Source: Syntrophomonas sp. (lineage in GTDB: Bacteria > Bacillota > Syntrophomonadia > Syntrophomonadales > Syntrophomonadaceae). From it: 7,957 nt of DNA. The position numbers were made by a program, and so were the translations under genes. The stretch spans positions 1 to 7,957 of the forward strand of contig JAQUUV010000091.1 of NCBI GenBank assembly GCA_028693695.1. The letters are read 5' to 3'. Positions 1 through 5,205 of the stretch are shown here, piece after piece (position 1 is the stretch's first letter; every line of letters begins with the position of its first letter). The notes under the pieces are model-generated. The model saw only the letters and a list, made by a program, of their open reading frames with translations. It was not told where the DNA came from and did no database searches.

Positions 1-121
1 CTACTAACTTAAAGGACTCTTTCTCAACAATGCGATAATTCATCTCAAGGTAATCCCGCATGTTTTTAAGCATCTCCGGAGAGTGTCCCTCCCAGTCCAA
101 AACCTCGCCTACCACTCGCAA
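1..121 (-). CDS. Partial open frame at window edge, possibly GyrI-like effector domain
   Basis: An open minus-strand frame runs from a TTG at 121 off the left edge of the window, giving about 40 codons. It includes VVGEVLDWEGHSPEML, then an internal ATG at 43 starting MNYRIVEKESFKLV. The stretch YRIVEKESFKLV resembles the first strand of GyrI-like small-molecule-binding domains, which often begin with a similar 'RIVEKPAFxVVG' string. That is a recollection of the family, not an alignment. The internal ATG has no convincing SD, so the part before it may be linker, a remnant, or chance. The frame overlaps the last codons of the truncated DUF1801 gene in another frame, which suggests a rearrangement junction near 110-125. 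It could equally be a non-coding open frame. The missing sequence beyond position 1 is needed to decide. Confidence 0.3.
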   Translation of the reverse strand, partial: MRVVGEVLDWEGHSPEMLKNMRDYLEMNYRIVEKESFKLV

Positions 122-420
122 TGGGTGAGCCTATCTGCGAACACACCAACAGCTTCACCTCTGGGGAAAACCCCAATATGCTTCTTGAAAGCCGCGAAGT
201 GGATGATGTTCTCTCTTTGCCAAAACGTCGGCATTTGCCACGAGATTTTCTCGGTCGCTTCAGGAGCGGTGTCGCGGATTGTTTTGCGGACAGATTGCAA
301 GAGGGGCCTTACCTCTTCGGGCTGGTCGGCTATGTAATCATCGATGGTGCTGATTTTACCACAGAAATGATTCTGTTCCGCGTTCTTAAACTCCCGTTCG
401 CATTTCAGGCATTTCCACAT
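109..420 (-). pseudogene. YdhG/DUF1801 family protein, C-terminally truncated
   Basis: The 103-residue product begins with a small Cys/His motif (CLKCEREF...HFC, residues 4-20) and continues into a DUF1801/YdhG-type fold. Recognisable segments are ISTIDDYIADQPEEVRPLL, the IRDTAPEATEKISWQMPTF stretch and IIHFAAFKKHIGVFPRGEAV. Family members of this type (YdhG is called an iron chaperone; the biochemical role is poorly established) normally continue for 25-35 residues with a 'YKTSKGxIQFP' segment and a final helix. Here the frame stops after FADRLTHCEW, and that segment is not found in any minus-strand frame downstream. The 3' end therefore appears to be lost at a junction near 110-125. The ATG at 420 is preceded by GAGGAGG with an 8-nt spacer, an excellent SD site. 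It lies 25 bp downstream of the small gene at 446-643 and is probably co-transcribed with it. Confidence 0.7.
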
Positions 421-445
421 AACAGCGCCTCCTCAACAACTCCAT

Positions 446-643
446 TTACTCTTCGCCGGATTCGGCTCGTCTGCCACGGCTACAGCATACCGCAACGTAA
501 AAGGCTTCAAGCTGTCTGGCCACCCATTTCTTTTGCGGACTGCCCTCTTTAAGTTTTGTCTGTACTTTTTCACACTTGCTTATCGATGATTTAAATGCTC
601 TAATGGCTTCTTCTAACTCTTTCGGTGTGTAATCTGTGTTCAT
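446..643 (-). CDS. Small hypothetical protein, helical, charged
   Basis: This 65-residue product is not assigned to a family. It starts MNTDYTPKELEEAIRAFKSS and continues ISKCEKVQTKLKEGSPQKKW, a pattern that looks like two amphipathic helices and that I have the impression of seeing in small clostridial proteins of unknown function. The C-terminus (AVCCSRGRRAESGEE) is less ordered and may be divergent. The ATG at 643 is chosen because GAGGTGAT lies about 10 nt upstream. The in-frame GTG at 658 is itself part of that SD site. The gene is the first of a probable two-gene transcript with the DUF1801 gene 25 bp downstream. A sigma-A-like promoter lies about 130 bp upstream. No transmembrane segment or signal peptide is seen. 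Confidence 0.55.
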   Translation of the reverse strand: MNTDYTPKELEEAIRAFKSSISKCEKVQTKLKEGSPQKKWVARQLEAFYVAVCCSRGRRAESGEE

Positions 644-776
644 CTGCTCAAATATCACCTCGACAGTTTGGAATTCATTGATTGCTTATAAACATTATTC
701 ATGAAAGAGACATTCAAGATTTCATCTTCATCGATTTCATTTCAATATCAATGAATAGTTCAGAGAGAATTTCTTT

Positions 777-806
777 ATTATAGCCGATCTTTCTATCTAA
801 TAACAA
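777..806 (-). promoter_or_regulatory. Sigma-A-like promoter for the minus-strand small-protein/DUF1801 transcript
   Basis: On the minus strand TTGTTA (801-806) is followed after 18 bp by a perfect TATAAT (777-782). Transcription would start near 770, leaving a leader of roughly 125 nt before the ATG at 643. The match is good, but the region is AT-rich, so chance matches are possible. Confidence 0.45.
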
Positions 807-865
807 AAATAGGCCCCTTTCTTAAGCCTTTCGAGCAAAAATATCGATCTTTTAATCTGCTATAG

Positions 866-918
866 AATGCTCCATCCAGCCTGTAGACAAATTATGTCAG
901 CAGGCTTGATGGAGCATT
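866..918. repeat. 53-bp near-perfect palindrome (large hairpin)
   Basis: The left arm AATGCTCCATCCAGCCTG (866-883) pairs with the right arm CAGGCTTGATGGAGCATT (901-918) at 17 of 18 positions. The 17-nt centre contains a further GACA/TGTC pairing around an AATTA loop, so nearly the whole unit folds. No T-tract follows on either strand, so it is not a typical intrinsic terminator. It could be a REP/MITE-like element, a protein-binding palindrome or an RNA structure. No second copy is seen in this window. Confidence 0.75.
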
Positions 919-987
919 ATTAATTGAGTAATCTGATTCAAAGTGAGCTATGCTTCATCTTTGTTATCAGCAAAACAATGAATTTTT

Positions 988-1020
988 ATATCATTATTAT
1001 GATATAATAGTATCATAATA
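988..1020 (+). promoter_or_regulatory. Toxin-antitoxin promoter with overlapping palindromic operators
   Basis: TATAAT at 1003-1008 is a good -10 element; the -35 is weak (TGAATT near 979-984). Two nested inverted repeats cover it. ATATCAT/ATGATAT (988-994 and 999-1005, 4-bp spacer) is the first. TATTATGATA/TATCATAATA (995-1004 and 1011-1020, 6-bp spacer) is a perfect 10-bp pair. Three alternating ATCAT half-sites thus flank the -10. This fits the autoregulation known for Phd/YefM antitoxins, with the antitoxin or its complex blocking RNA polymerase; the assignment is inferred from position. Confidence 0.6.
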
Positions 1021-1039
1021 TAAATGCGAGGTGAGTATG

Positions 1040-1306
1040 ATGCCTGTTATTCGTCCAGTTTCTGATTTGCGAAATAAGACCCCCGAAATTGAAGAAATCT
1101 GTATCAAGGAACAGAAACCGGTTTTCATCACCAAGAACGGTAATGGTCACCTGGTAGTTATGAGTCAAAGACTATATGAGGAACAGCAAGCACTTATGGA
1201 GTTATATGACAATCTGGATGAAGCTGAAGTCCAAAGTGCCCAGGGAGCCAAACGAATACCTCACCGTGAAGTCATGGCAAGGCTAAGGGCGCGGCTTAAT
1301 GGGTAA
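1040..1306 (+). CDS. Phd/YefM family type II antitoxin
   Basis: The 88-residue product is the antitoxin of a type II module. It neutralises the downstream RelE/ParE toxin by direct binding and is expected to repress its own promoter. Its N-terminal half (MPVIRPVSDLRNKTPEIEEI and PVFITKNGNGHLVVMS, residues 1-42) has the classic Phd/YefM DNA-binding pattern: the 'SDLR' start of helix 1 and the 'P(V)xITKNG...V(V)MS' hairpin. The charged C-terminal half (residues 45-88) is helical and should be the toxin-binding tail. I choose ATG 1040 because GAGGTGA lies 5 nt upstream. The in-frame GTG at 1031 is part of that SD, and ATG 1037 is too close to it. The stop overlaps the toxin start by 8 bp, implying translational coupling. 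The operator palindromes lie 20-50 bp upstream. Confidence 0.88.
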   Translation: MPVIRPVSDLRNKTPEIEEICIKEQKPVFITKNGNGHLVVMSQRLYEEQQALMELYDNLDEAEVQSAQGAKRIPHREVMARLRARLNG

Positions 1307-1601
1307 ATATAGCGTTGAATATTTGCCGCTGGCTTATGATGATTTAGATGATATCTTTTCTTATATTGTTGCAGATGACCCGGAAGCTGCGGCAACTCTT
1401 TTGGATGAGATCGATGCAGCTATTCTCCATTTAGAAGAATTCCTTGATATGGGGGTCACCCCTAAAAACCGGCGCTTGGCCAATAAAGGCTATAAAATGC
1501 TTATTGTAAATGCCTACCTGGTTTTTTATGTTGTGATTGGTGATATCGCAGAAATCAGGCGTATAGTTTCCAGTAAGCGAAACTATACGAAATTGCTTTA
1601 A
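1299..1601 (+). CDS. RelE/ParE family type II toxin
   Basis: The 100-residue product has the RelE/ParE superfamily layout. An N-terminal strand YSVEYLPLAYDDLDDIFSYI is followed by a helical hairpin (residues 28-50, EAAATLLDEIDAAILHLEEF). The C-terminal beta-sheet carries NRRLANKGYKMLIV, NAYLVFYVV and EIRRIVSSKRNY. Members either cleave ribosome-bound mRNA (RelE) or poison gyrase (ParE), and sequence alone does not decide which. The ATG overlaps the antitoxin stop by 8 bp, the usual coupled arrangement. The length is normal and the frame looks intact. The 3' end of the gene carries two inverted repeats in and across the stop codon (see 1561-1607). Confidence 0.85.
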   Translation: MGKYSVEYLPLAYDDLDDIFSYIVADDPEAAATLLDEIDAAILHLEEFLDMGVTPKNRRLANKGYKMLIVNAYLVFYVVIGDIAEIRRIVSSKRNYTKLL

Positions 1602-1607
1602 AGCAAT
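1561..1607 (+). repeat. Tandem hairpins at the 3' end of the toxin gene
   Basis: GTATAGTTTC (1561-1570) and GAAACTATAC (1579-1588) form a perfect 10-bp stem with an 8-nt loop inside the coding sequence. Four bases later comes the perfect 16-bp palindrome ATTGCTTTAAAGCAAT (1592-1607), which contains the stop codon. No U-tract follows, so simple intrinsic termination is unlikely. mRNA 3'-end protection, processing or a DNA recognition site are possible. Confidence 0.65.
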
Positions 1608-1703
1608 AGGATCATTATCCTCAGTGAAATATGTTCAATCTTTTTTAAATGGCTACACCTAACCCACCTACAATTGTACAACCATTTTTTCCCGAATAAT
1701 TTC

Positions 1704-1744
1704 AAGAACTGTTTCTAGGCTTTCTGCTTAAAAACGGTTCTTTT
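1704..1744 (+). terminator. Weak candidate terminator downstream of the toxin-antitoxin operon
   Basis: AAGAACTGTTT (1704-1714) pairs with AAACGGTTCTT (1732-1742) through 11 bp including one G-U pair. The loop is 17 nt and the stem runs straight into four T residues. The stem is AT-rich and the T-tract short, so efficiency would be modest. It lies about 100 bp after the toxin stop and 80 bp before the next plus-strand gene. Confidence 0.35.
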
Positions 1745-1825
1745 AAGGTTGAAGCCATGGTAAAATAGAAAGGATTTAGGGGCTATTGACAACAGTTCTC
1801 AGACAAGGTATAGGAAGGTGATCAT

Positions 1826-2062
1826 TTGAGTGGGAAAATTGTTATCAGCAAAGAGAACCGGAAAGCAATGATTGACTTGATAAAAAAATACTTTTTGAAG
1901 GAGCGGGATGAAGATCTGGGGGATTTGTCTGCTACGATGATTTTAGATTTTTTCACTAAAGAACTTGCTCCAGAATTCTATAATCAGGGTGTCTATGATT
2001 CGTATGCTTATATGAATGACAAAATGGAAGACTTATTTGCACTTCAAATCGTTAAACGATAG
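1826..2062 (+). CDS. DUF2164 family protein
   Basis: The 78-residue product matches the DUF2164 pattern over its whole length. It has an N-terminal 'ISKENRKAMIDLIKKYFLKE' helix, the 'RDEDLGDLSATMILDFF' segment, and a C-terminal 'YNQGVYDSYAYMNDKMEDLF' segment (known members share a YNxGVxDA...DL ending). The function of the family is unknown. The start is a TTG at 1826, supported by GGAAGGTGAT ending 4-5 nt upstream; no ATG lies at a suitable distance. The gene stands alone on the plus strand and converges on yigZ with a 40-bp gap. No convincing hairpin terminator is seen in that gap. Length and frame look normal. Confidence 0.82.
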   Translation: MSGKIVISKENRKAMIDLIKKYFLKERDEDLGDLSATMILDFFTKELAPEFYNQGVYDSYAYMNDKMEDLFALQIVKR

Positions 2063-2102
2063 CAGCTACAAAAAGACTAGAATAAAACATTTAGTTACTC
2101 GA

Positions 2103-2738
2103 TCATGTGATGAATAGTTGTGGAACAAACCCTTCTTCACACAATTCCATCGTTGCTGTTCCTAAGCTAAGGTTAACAACTTTGGCCATAAAATCATGCA
2201 ATTTATCAACAGCTATCCAAAGCTCTACTCTAACACGTTCCGTATATTGAATATCTGCTATCTGGCTCATTATATTTGAAAATTGTTTTTCGAAACTACC
2301 ATAATGGCTATAATTCAGGGTAACTACTATCTTCTGTGCGTACTCCATGCTAACGATCTGGGCTGCATCCAGGGTTGATTTAACAGACTGGGTATAGGCC
2401 TTTACTAATCCCCCGGTTCCCAGTAATGTTCCACCAAAATAACGGATTACAATAGCCACGACATTTTCTAAATACCTCGTTTTAAGCACGTTTAGTATTG
2501 GCCACCCGGCTGTCCCGCTTGGTTCCCCGTCATCGCTGCACCGCTCCAATATACTACCATCCTGCCTGATAATATAGGCCAAACAATAATGATTAGCATC
2601 GGGATATTTTTGCTTGGCATCGTGAAGTTCTTTTTCTACATCTTGCAGTTGATTGATGGGAATTAAGAGAGATATAAATCTGGACTTCTTTATAATTAAC
2701 TCTACGATGACAATTTCCTTAATGGTCTTATAAAACAT
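2103..2738 (-). CDS. yigZ: YigZ/YvyE (UPF0029, IMPACT) family protein
   Basis: The 211-residue product, counted from the ATG at 2738, is a full-length YigZ/YvyE protein related to the N-terminal domain of eukaryotic IMPACT. Its molecular role in bacteria is not firmly established. Diagnostic segments are FYKTIKE at the start, the KKSRF segment, SDDGEPSGTAGWPIL (about residues 68-82) and the glycine-rich RYFGGTLLGTGGLVKAY (about 99-115). A ferredoxin-like C-terminal domain with a YSHYGSFEKQF helix follows. The start at 2738 (MFYKTIKE) is preferred because AGAAAGG lies 9 nt upstream and because family members start with this 'YKTIKE' string. An ATG at 2744 is possible but only 3 nt from the SD. 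The same frame stays open upstream into an rluA remnant, so automated gene callers may report a 284-residue chimera. Confidence 0.85.
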   Translation of the reverse strand: MFYKTIKEIVIVELIIKKSRFISLLIPINQLQDVEKELHDAKQKYPDANHYCLAYIIRQDGSILERCSDDGEPSGTAGWPILNVLKTRYLENVVAIVIRYFGGTLLGTGGLVKAYTQSVKSTLDAAQIVSMEYAQKIVVTLNYSHYGSFEKQFSNIMSQIADIQYTERVRVELWIAVDKLHDFMAKVVNLSLGTATMELCEEGFVPQLFIT

Positions 2739-2744
2739 CGGCAT

Positions 2745-3104
2745 TAACCTTTCTGAATTAAACATGGCCTGATGCGCATACTGACTCTTACCTACCAGCA
2801 CCAGGCCTGAGGTGCCTTTATCCAATCGGTTGATAGGACGAAACAAGCGCGATTCTCCACGCTGGCACCAGTAGTAGGTAACGGCGTTGGCGAGAGTGTC
2901 TTCCATTTTATCCTTTATAGGATGAACAGCCATTCCAGCGGGTTTATTTATTACCATTATATCAGCATCCTGGTAAATTATATCAAGCGAAATGTCCTGC
3001 GGTATGATATGACTGGTTTCATCAAGGTTCAGATCAACCGTTATGCGATCACCAGGTTGGAGGCGATTCTTTGAAATGATATTCCGAACAAAAAACCAAT
3101 CTTG
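2745..3104 (-). pseudogene. RluA-family 23S rRNA pseudouridine synthase remnant
   Basis: The open frame between the in-frame TAG at 3105-3107 and yigZ encodes the middle of an RluA/RluD-type pseudouridine synthase. Visible parts are the end of the S4-like N-terminal domain (ISKNRLQPGDRITVDL), the domain start IIPQDISLDIIYQDADIMVI, and NKPAGMAVHP. The catalytic motif INRLDKGTSGLVLVGKS follows, with the nucleophilic Asp present and Asn in place of the usual His before RLD, as occurs in some members. It then stops being RluA-like after YAHQAMF and continues straight into yigZ. The N-terminal 50 or so residues and the C-terminal half of the catalytic domain are absent. No SD-supported start exists upstream; the first in-frame ATG is 2957, inside the domain. 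It is almost certainly non-functional, a deletion scar fused in frame to yigZ. Confidence 0.8.
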
Positions 3105-3174
3105 CTATTTCACTAAGATCAATAGTTAGAATTTTAACTTATCAAAATCTTAATAAATTCCTATGAAGAACTTA

Positions 3175-3453
3175 TTATTTTCTTATGCTGTTGTATACAG
3201 CCAATGCATCGGTAATATTATACTGTTCCGAATGGTGATCCCCTTTCGCACCAGCTGAAATCAGAATATATTCTTGTTTACCCACTTTGGCGAGACTCGC
3301 GAGACATAGACCGGCCTCATCGGTATACCCAGTTTTCCCTCCTAAAATTTCCCCACCAGTGATGTTTTGATTGTTGAGTTCTTCAAACATGGTATTGTAA
3401 AAGGCTTTTGATTCATCATCTTTACAAATCCCTGCTCTGAATTGCGATAGCAA
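3175..3453 (-). pseudogene. S11 D-Ala-D-Ala carboxypeptidase, C-terminal fragment
   Basis: The frame of 92 codons encodes only the C-terminal part of a serine D-alanyl-D-alanine carboxypeptidase (peptidase S11, low-molecular-weight penicillin-binding protein). The third active-site motif is clear in GGEILGGKTGYTDEAGLCLAS (KTG at residues 40-42), followed by the beta-strand EYILISAGAKG and the ending ITDALAVYNSIRK. The SxxK nucleophile motif, the SxN motif and the signal peptide are missing. The frame begins at a TTG directly after an in-frame TAA and has no SD. Its 5' end lies 14 bp from the end of the JetA-like gene, so a deletion or insertion breakpoint falls near 3450-3475. The fragment cannot be catalytically active. 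Confidence 0.8.
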
Positions 3454-3466
3454 TTACAACACACCG

Positions 3467-4669
3467 TTACAACGTTCTTAGTCTACTTTCCTCTATAGTT
3501 CTGCCGCTGACTGCTTCATGTAAAGCCTGGTATTCGACCTGCGCCTCAATTATCGAAGCGTCGGTTTCAATTTCCATAAAACTGGATAGCTGCTCTAGCT
3601 GCTTGTTAAGCTCATACACATCAATTCCTAATTGGTTGAGTTGGACTTGGTTCGAATCATATGCCCGCTCCAACTGCCCGGCGGTCATCGCGAGATTATC
3701 GATATTGGCTTGTACGTCAACCAGCTCTTTCCGTTTTCCGGCTAGTTCCACCCTGGTAGCGGCTAGAGCCCGGTTAGCTTGAATAGCTTCTTTAAGTTTG
3801 GCAATTTTCTCCATGCATTCTTCAATCAATTTCAAATGATCCTGCAGTCGTAGGTATAAGGCATCCCGTTCTGCCAGGATGCTTTGGCTCTGGGCATTAA
3901 TATCTTCCCGGCGTTTATTCAGCCCTTTTATTTCCTGAGCAGCAGCTTGAAGTTTTTCTTTATAGCTATCAATTTCATCCCGTGGATATTTGGCAAAGAA
4001 CTTATTTGCCATAGACAGCCCCTGATTTAATTCTGCTAATCTGGTGGCGGTAGCGGATACTTCCGAGTCAATATTTGTAATGGCAAACTCACCCTGAAAA
4101 TTAAATCTTTCGGTAAAGATCGCTTTTCTCCTGATCCCGAGAGCGCGGTCATACTCCTGGGTAAAACCGGCTGCTTCCTTTAGCAGCTCGGTATGCAGTG
4201 TCTGGGCGCGGCTGATTTCCTTCTCAATTATTTTTATTAGCATAAATGTACGTTTTTCCCGCTCAGTGGCTTCTCCGCGGTTAATTCTCTCCACATATTC
4301 ATTGAAGGCACTTTTGACATTTATTACGGCTGTATTGAATAATTCGGCCTCCTCTTCAAACTGCATAACAATGCTTTGATTATAGTTGTTATAAGCCTCT
4401 CCCATATCCAAACGTCCATACATCAGGGCTTCCAGCAATGCATATTTTCTATCCTTTTTCTTCTGCACCTCCAGGTTCAACCTGCGGACCGTTTCGTAAG
4501 CAAAACCAAACGCTCCCTTTTCCATCTGTTTTTGAAAAAGCAACAGATTGATCGTAATTTTGGTTTCCTCAGGAAACTCCTTGGTGCGTAAGAAAAAGTC
4601 TACCCCCTGCTCAGTGATAAAGTAATGCAGCATGCCATCTTCATGCTGCCTGATGTCCAGAAACTTCAC
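3467..4669 (-). CDS. JetA-like (kleisin/MukF-like) Wadjet subunit, main C-terminal part
   Basis: The 400-residue protein starts with a winged-helix-like segment (YFITEQGVDFFLRTKEF, residues 16-32). ITINLLLFQKQMEKGAFGFAYETVRRLNLEV (about 38-68) follows, a layout typical of MukF-type kleisins and of JetA subunits of Wadjet condensins. The rest is almost wholly coiled coil (about 95-180 and 210-390, rich in E, K, Q, A, L). JetA would bridge the SMC-like JetC and bind JetB in a complex that recognises and helps cleave circular plasmid DNA. The family call rests on pattern and on the neighbouring jetD. The GTG start overlaps the stop of the preceding ORF (ATGTGA) and has only a weak AAGAAAG upstream. 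The two ORFs together have the size of one JetA, so this may be a frameshifted gene. No jetB or jetC follows. Confidence 0.6.
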   Translation of the reverse strand: MKFLDIRQHEDGMLHYFITEQGVDFFLRTKEFPEETKITINLLLFQKQMEKGAFGFAYETVRRLNLEVQKKKDRKYALLEALMYGRLDMGEAYNNYNQSIVMQFEEEAELFNTAVINVKSAFNEYVERINRGEATEREKRTFMLIKIIEKEISRAQTLHTELLKEAAGFTQEYDRALGIRRKAIFTERFNFQGEFAITNIDSEVSATATRLAELNQGLSMANKFFAKYPRDEIDSYKEKLQAAAQEIKGLNKRREDINAQSQSILAERDALYLRLQDHLKLIEECMEKIAKLKEAIQANRALAATRVELAGKRKELVDVQANIDNLAMTAGQLERAYDSNQVQLNQLGIDVYELNKQLEQLSSFMEIETDASIIEAQVEYQALHEAVSGRTIEESRLRTL

Positions 4670-4685
4670 ATATCTTTCTTTAGAC
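4666..4685 (-). other. Possible -1 frameshift site joining the two JetA-like ORFs
   Basis: The upstream ORF ends CTA AAG AAA GAT ATG TGA, and the downstream ORF is in the -1 frame starting at the overlapping GTG. A slip at A-AAG would yield a continuous product of about 555 residues. The heptamer A AAG AAA is not a classical X XXY YYZ site. A plain indel mutation in the A-rich run, or simple stop/start coupling, would look the same. Confidence 0.35.
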
Positions 4686-5133
4686 CGCCGGTTTTAAAAT
4701 TGTAGGTGTTCAGGAAGAAATTACGGCCTCCATTTTGCAGTCCGTCCAGAATCTCTGCAGTCAATTCCCGCGCTACCTCCGCTTCTATATCACTCGTCAT
4801 AATTGCTTGCAAAGCCTTGGTCAGAAACGCAGTTAGATTCTGAAAGGTTATTCCTTTTTGCTTGAGTTTCCCTTCATAGATTAGATACGAGAGAATTAGG
4901 AAGCACAGTTCCGGAACCAGCTGAAAAAACTCTTCCAGCTTTCTTTTGCGGAACATTTCCATGACGGGATGATACACTTTGACCTGCTCCAGCCTCATAT
5001 CCAGTTCATCCAAAAAATCATGGGCTAAGGAGAGTTCCGGGTCTTTACCCCCGGTGTTTTCCTGTATTATGGCCCGGGCTAATATATCGTCTTTATCATT
5101 AATTTCAAATCTGCGTCCAGGAGCAATCATCAC
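4666..5133 (-). CDS. JetA-like Wadjet subunit, N-terminal part (separate ORF)
   Basis: The 155-residue, mainly helical product is best read as the N-terminal domain of the JetA/MukF-like protein whose remainder is the next ORF. Features include FEINDKDDILARAI (7-22 region), a helix-rich middle (LEEFFQLVPELCFLILSYLI), and AEVARELTAEILDGLQNGGR leading to FFLNTYNFKTGGLKKDM. Read in the -1 frame from the A-rich stretch, the last codons continue as GGLKERYVKFLDIRQ into the next ORF without interruption. The start is GTG at 5133 (or ATG at 5130), with AGGG 8 nt upstream of the GTG. That SD lies inside the jetD tail stub, whose TAA stop abuts the GTG, so the gene is translationally coupled to a jetD tail. 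The hydrophobic stretch is too interrupted to be a secure membrane segment. Confidence 0.55.
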   Translation of the reverse strand: MMIAPGRRFEINDKDDILARAIIQENTGGKDPELSLAHDFLDELDMRLEQVKVYHPVMEMFRKRKLEEFFQLVPELCFLILSYLIYEGKLKQKGITFQNLTAFLTKALQAIMTSDIEAEVARELTAEILDGLQNGGRNFFLNTYNFKTGGLKKDM

Positions 5134-5183
5134 TTACTTTACCCTAAACCTTTCTTTTATGGCAGTAGCTGATAAGGCTTCCT
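5132..5183 (-). repeat. 52-bp direct repeat, downstream copy (jetD tail)
   Basis: This segment matches 7155-7206 in the same orientation at 46 of 52 positions without gaps. On the minus strand it encodes EALSATAIKERFRVK followed by TAA. The similarity ends abruptly at the inner side. It brackets the ATPase + DUF4276 cassette together with the other copy. Confidence 0.9.
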
Positions 5184-5205
5184 TATCAATCGCGGCACCC
5201 TTCAA
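5134..5205 (-). pseudogene. jetD 3'-end stub (second copy)
   Basis: The last 23 codons of a jetD-type gene survive here. LKGAAIDKEALSATAIKERFRVK followed by TAA corresponds to the end of the complete jetD tail (LEGGFYIPQEALSATAINERFGEK). Protein similarity extends slightly past the 52-bp DNA repeat, into a short overlap with the stop codon of the DUF4276 gene. There is no start or catalytic part, so it is not a gene. It supplies the SD and the abutting stop codon for the JetA-like ORF, and so preserves a jetD-jetA coupling junction. It marks the downstream boundary of the inserted module. Confidence 0.85.

Larger units (their letters stand above)
644..1039. other. AT-rich intergenic spacer between divergent transcripts
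   Basis: This gap of nearly 400 bp separates the minus-strand pair from the plus-strand toxin-antitoxin operon. It holds the minus-strand promoter (777-806), a 53-bp palindrome (866-918) and the toxin-antitoxin promoter/operator (988-1020), each listed separately. It also has a minus-strand frame of 30 codons (714-806, TTG start with AAAGGGG seven bases upstream, product beginning MLLDRKIGYNKEILSELF). That frame overlaps the promoter elements and may be a remnant or chance. No longer coding frame is present. Confidence 0.6.

Noticed and set aside
121..552. Plus-strand open frame of 143 codons opposite the DUF1801 and small-protein genes
   Set aside because: It lies antisense to better-supported genes with strong SD sites, has no recognisable domain, and its composition looks like a shadow frame.
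714..806. Minus-strand 30-codon frame with a fair SD and TTG start
   Set aside because: It overlaps the promoter elements, is not recognised, and is short enough to arise by chance; mentioned only in the spacer entry.
1786..1814. TTGACA followed after 17 bp by TATAGG upstream of the DUF2164 gene
   Set aside because: The -10 would overlap the SD and place the transcription start only about 5 nt before the TTG start codon, so it is unlikely to drive this gene.
3090..3174. Possible terminator for the carboxypeptidase fragment (AT-rich inverted repeats and a T6 tract on the minus strand)
   Set aside because: The stems are short, AT-only and imperfect, and are not adjacent to the T-tract.
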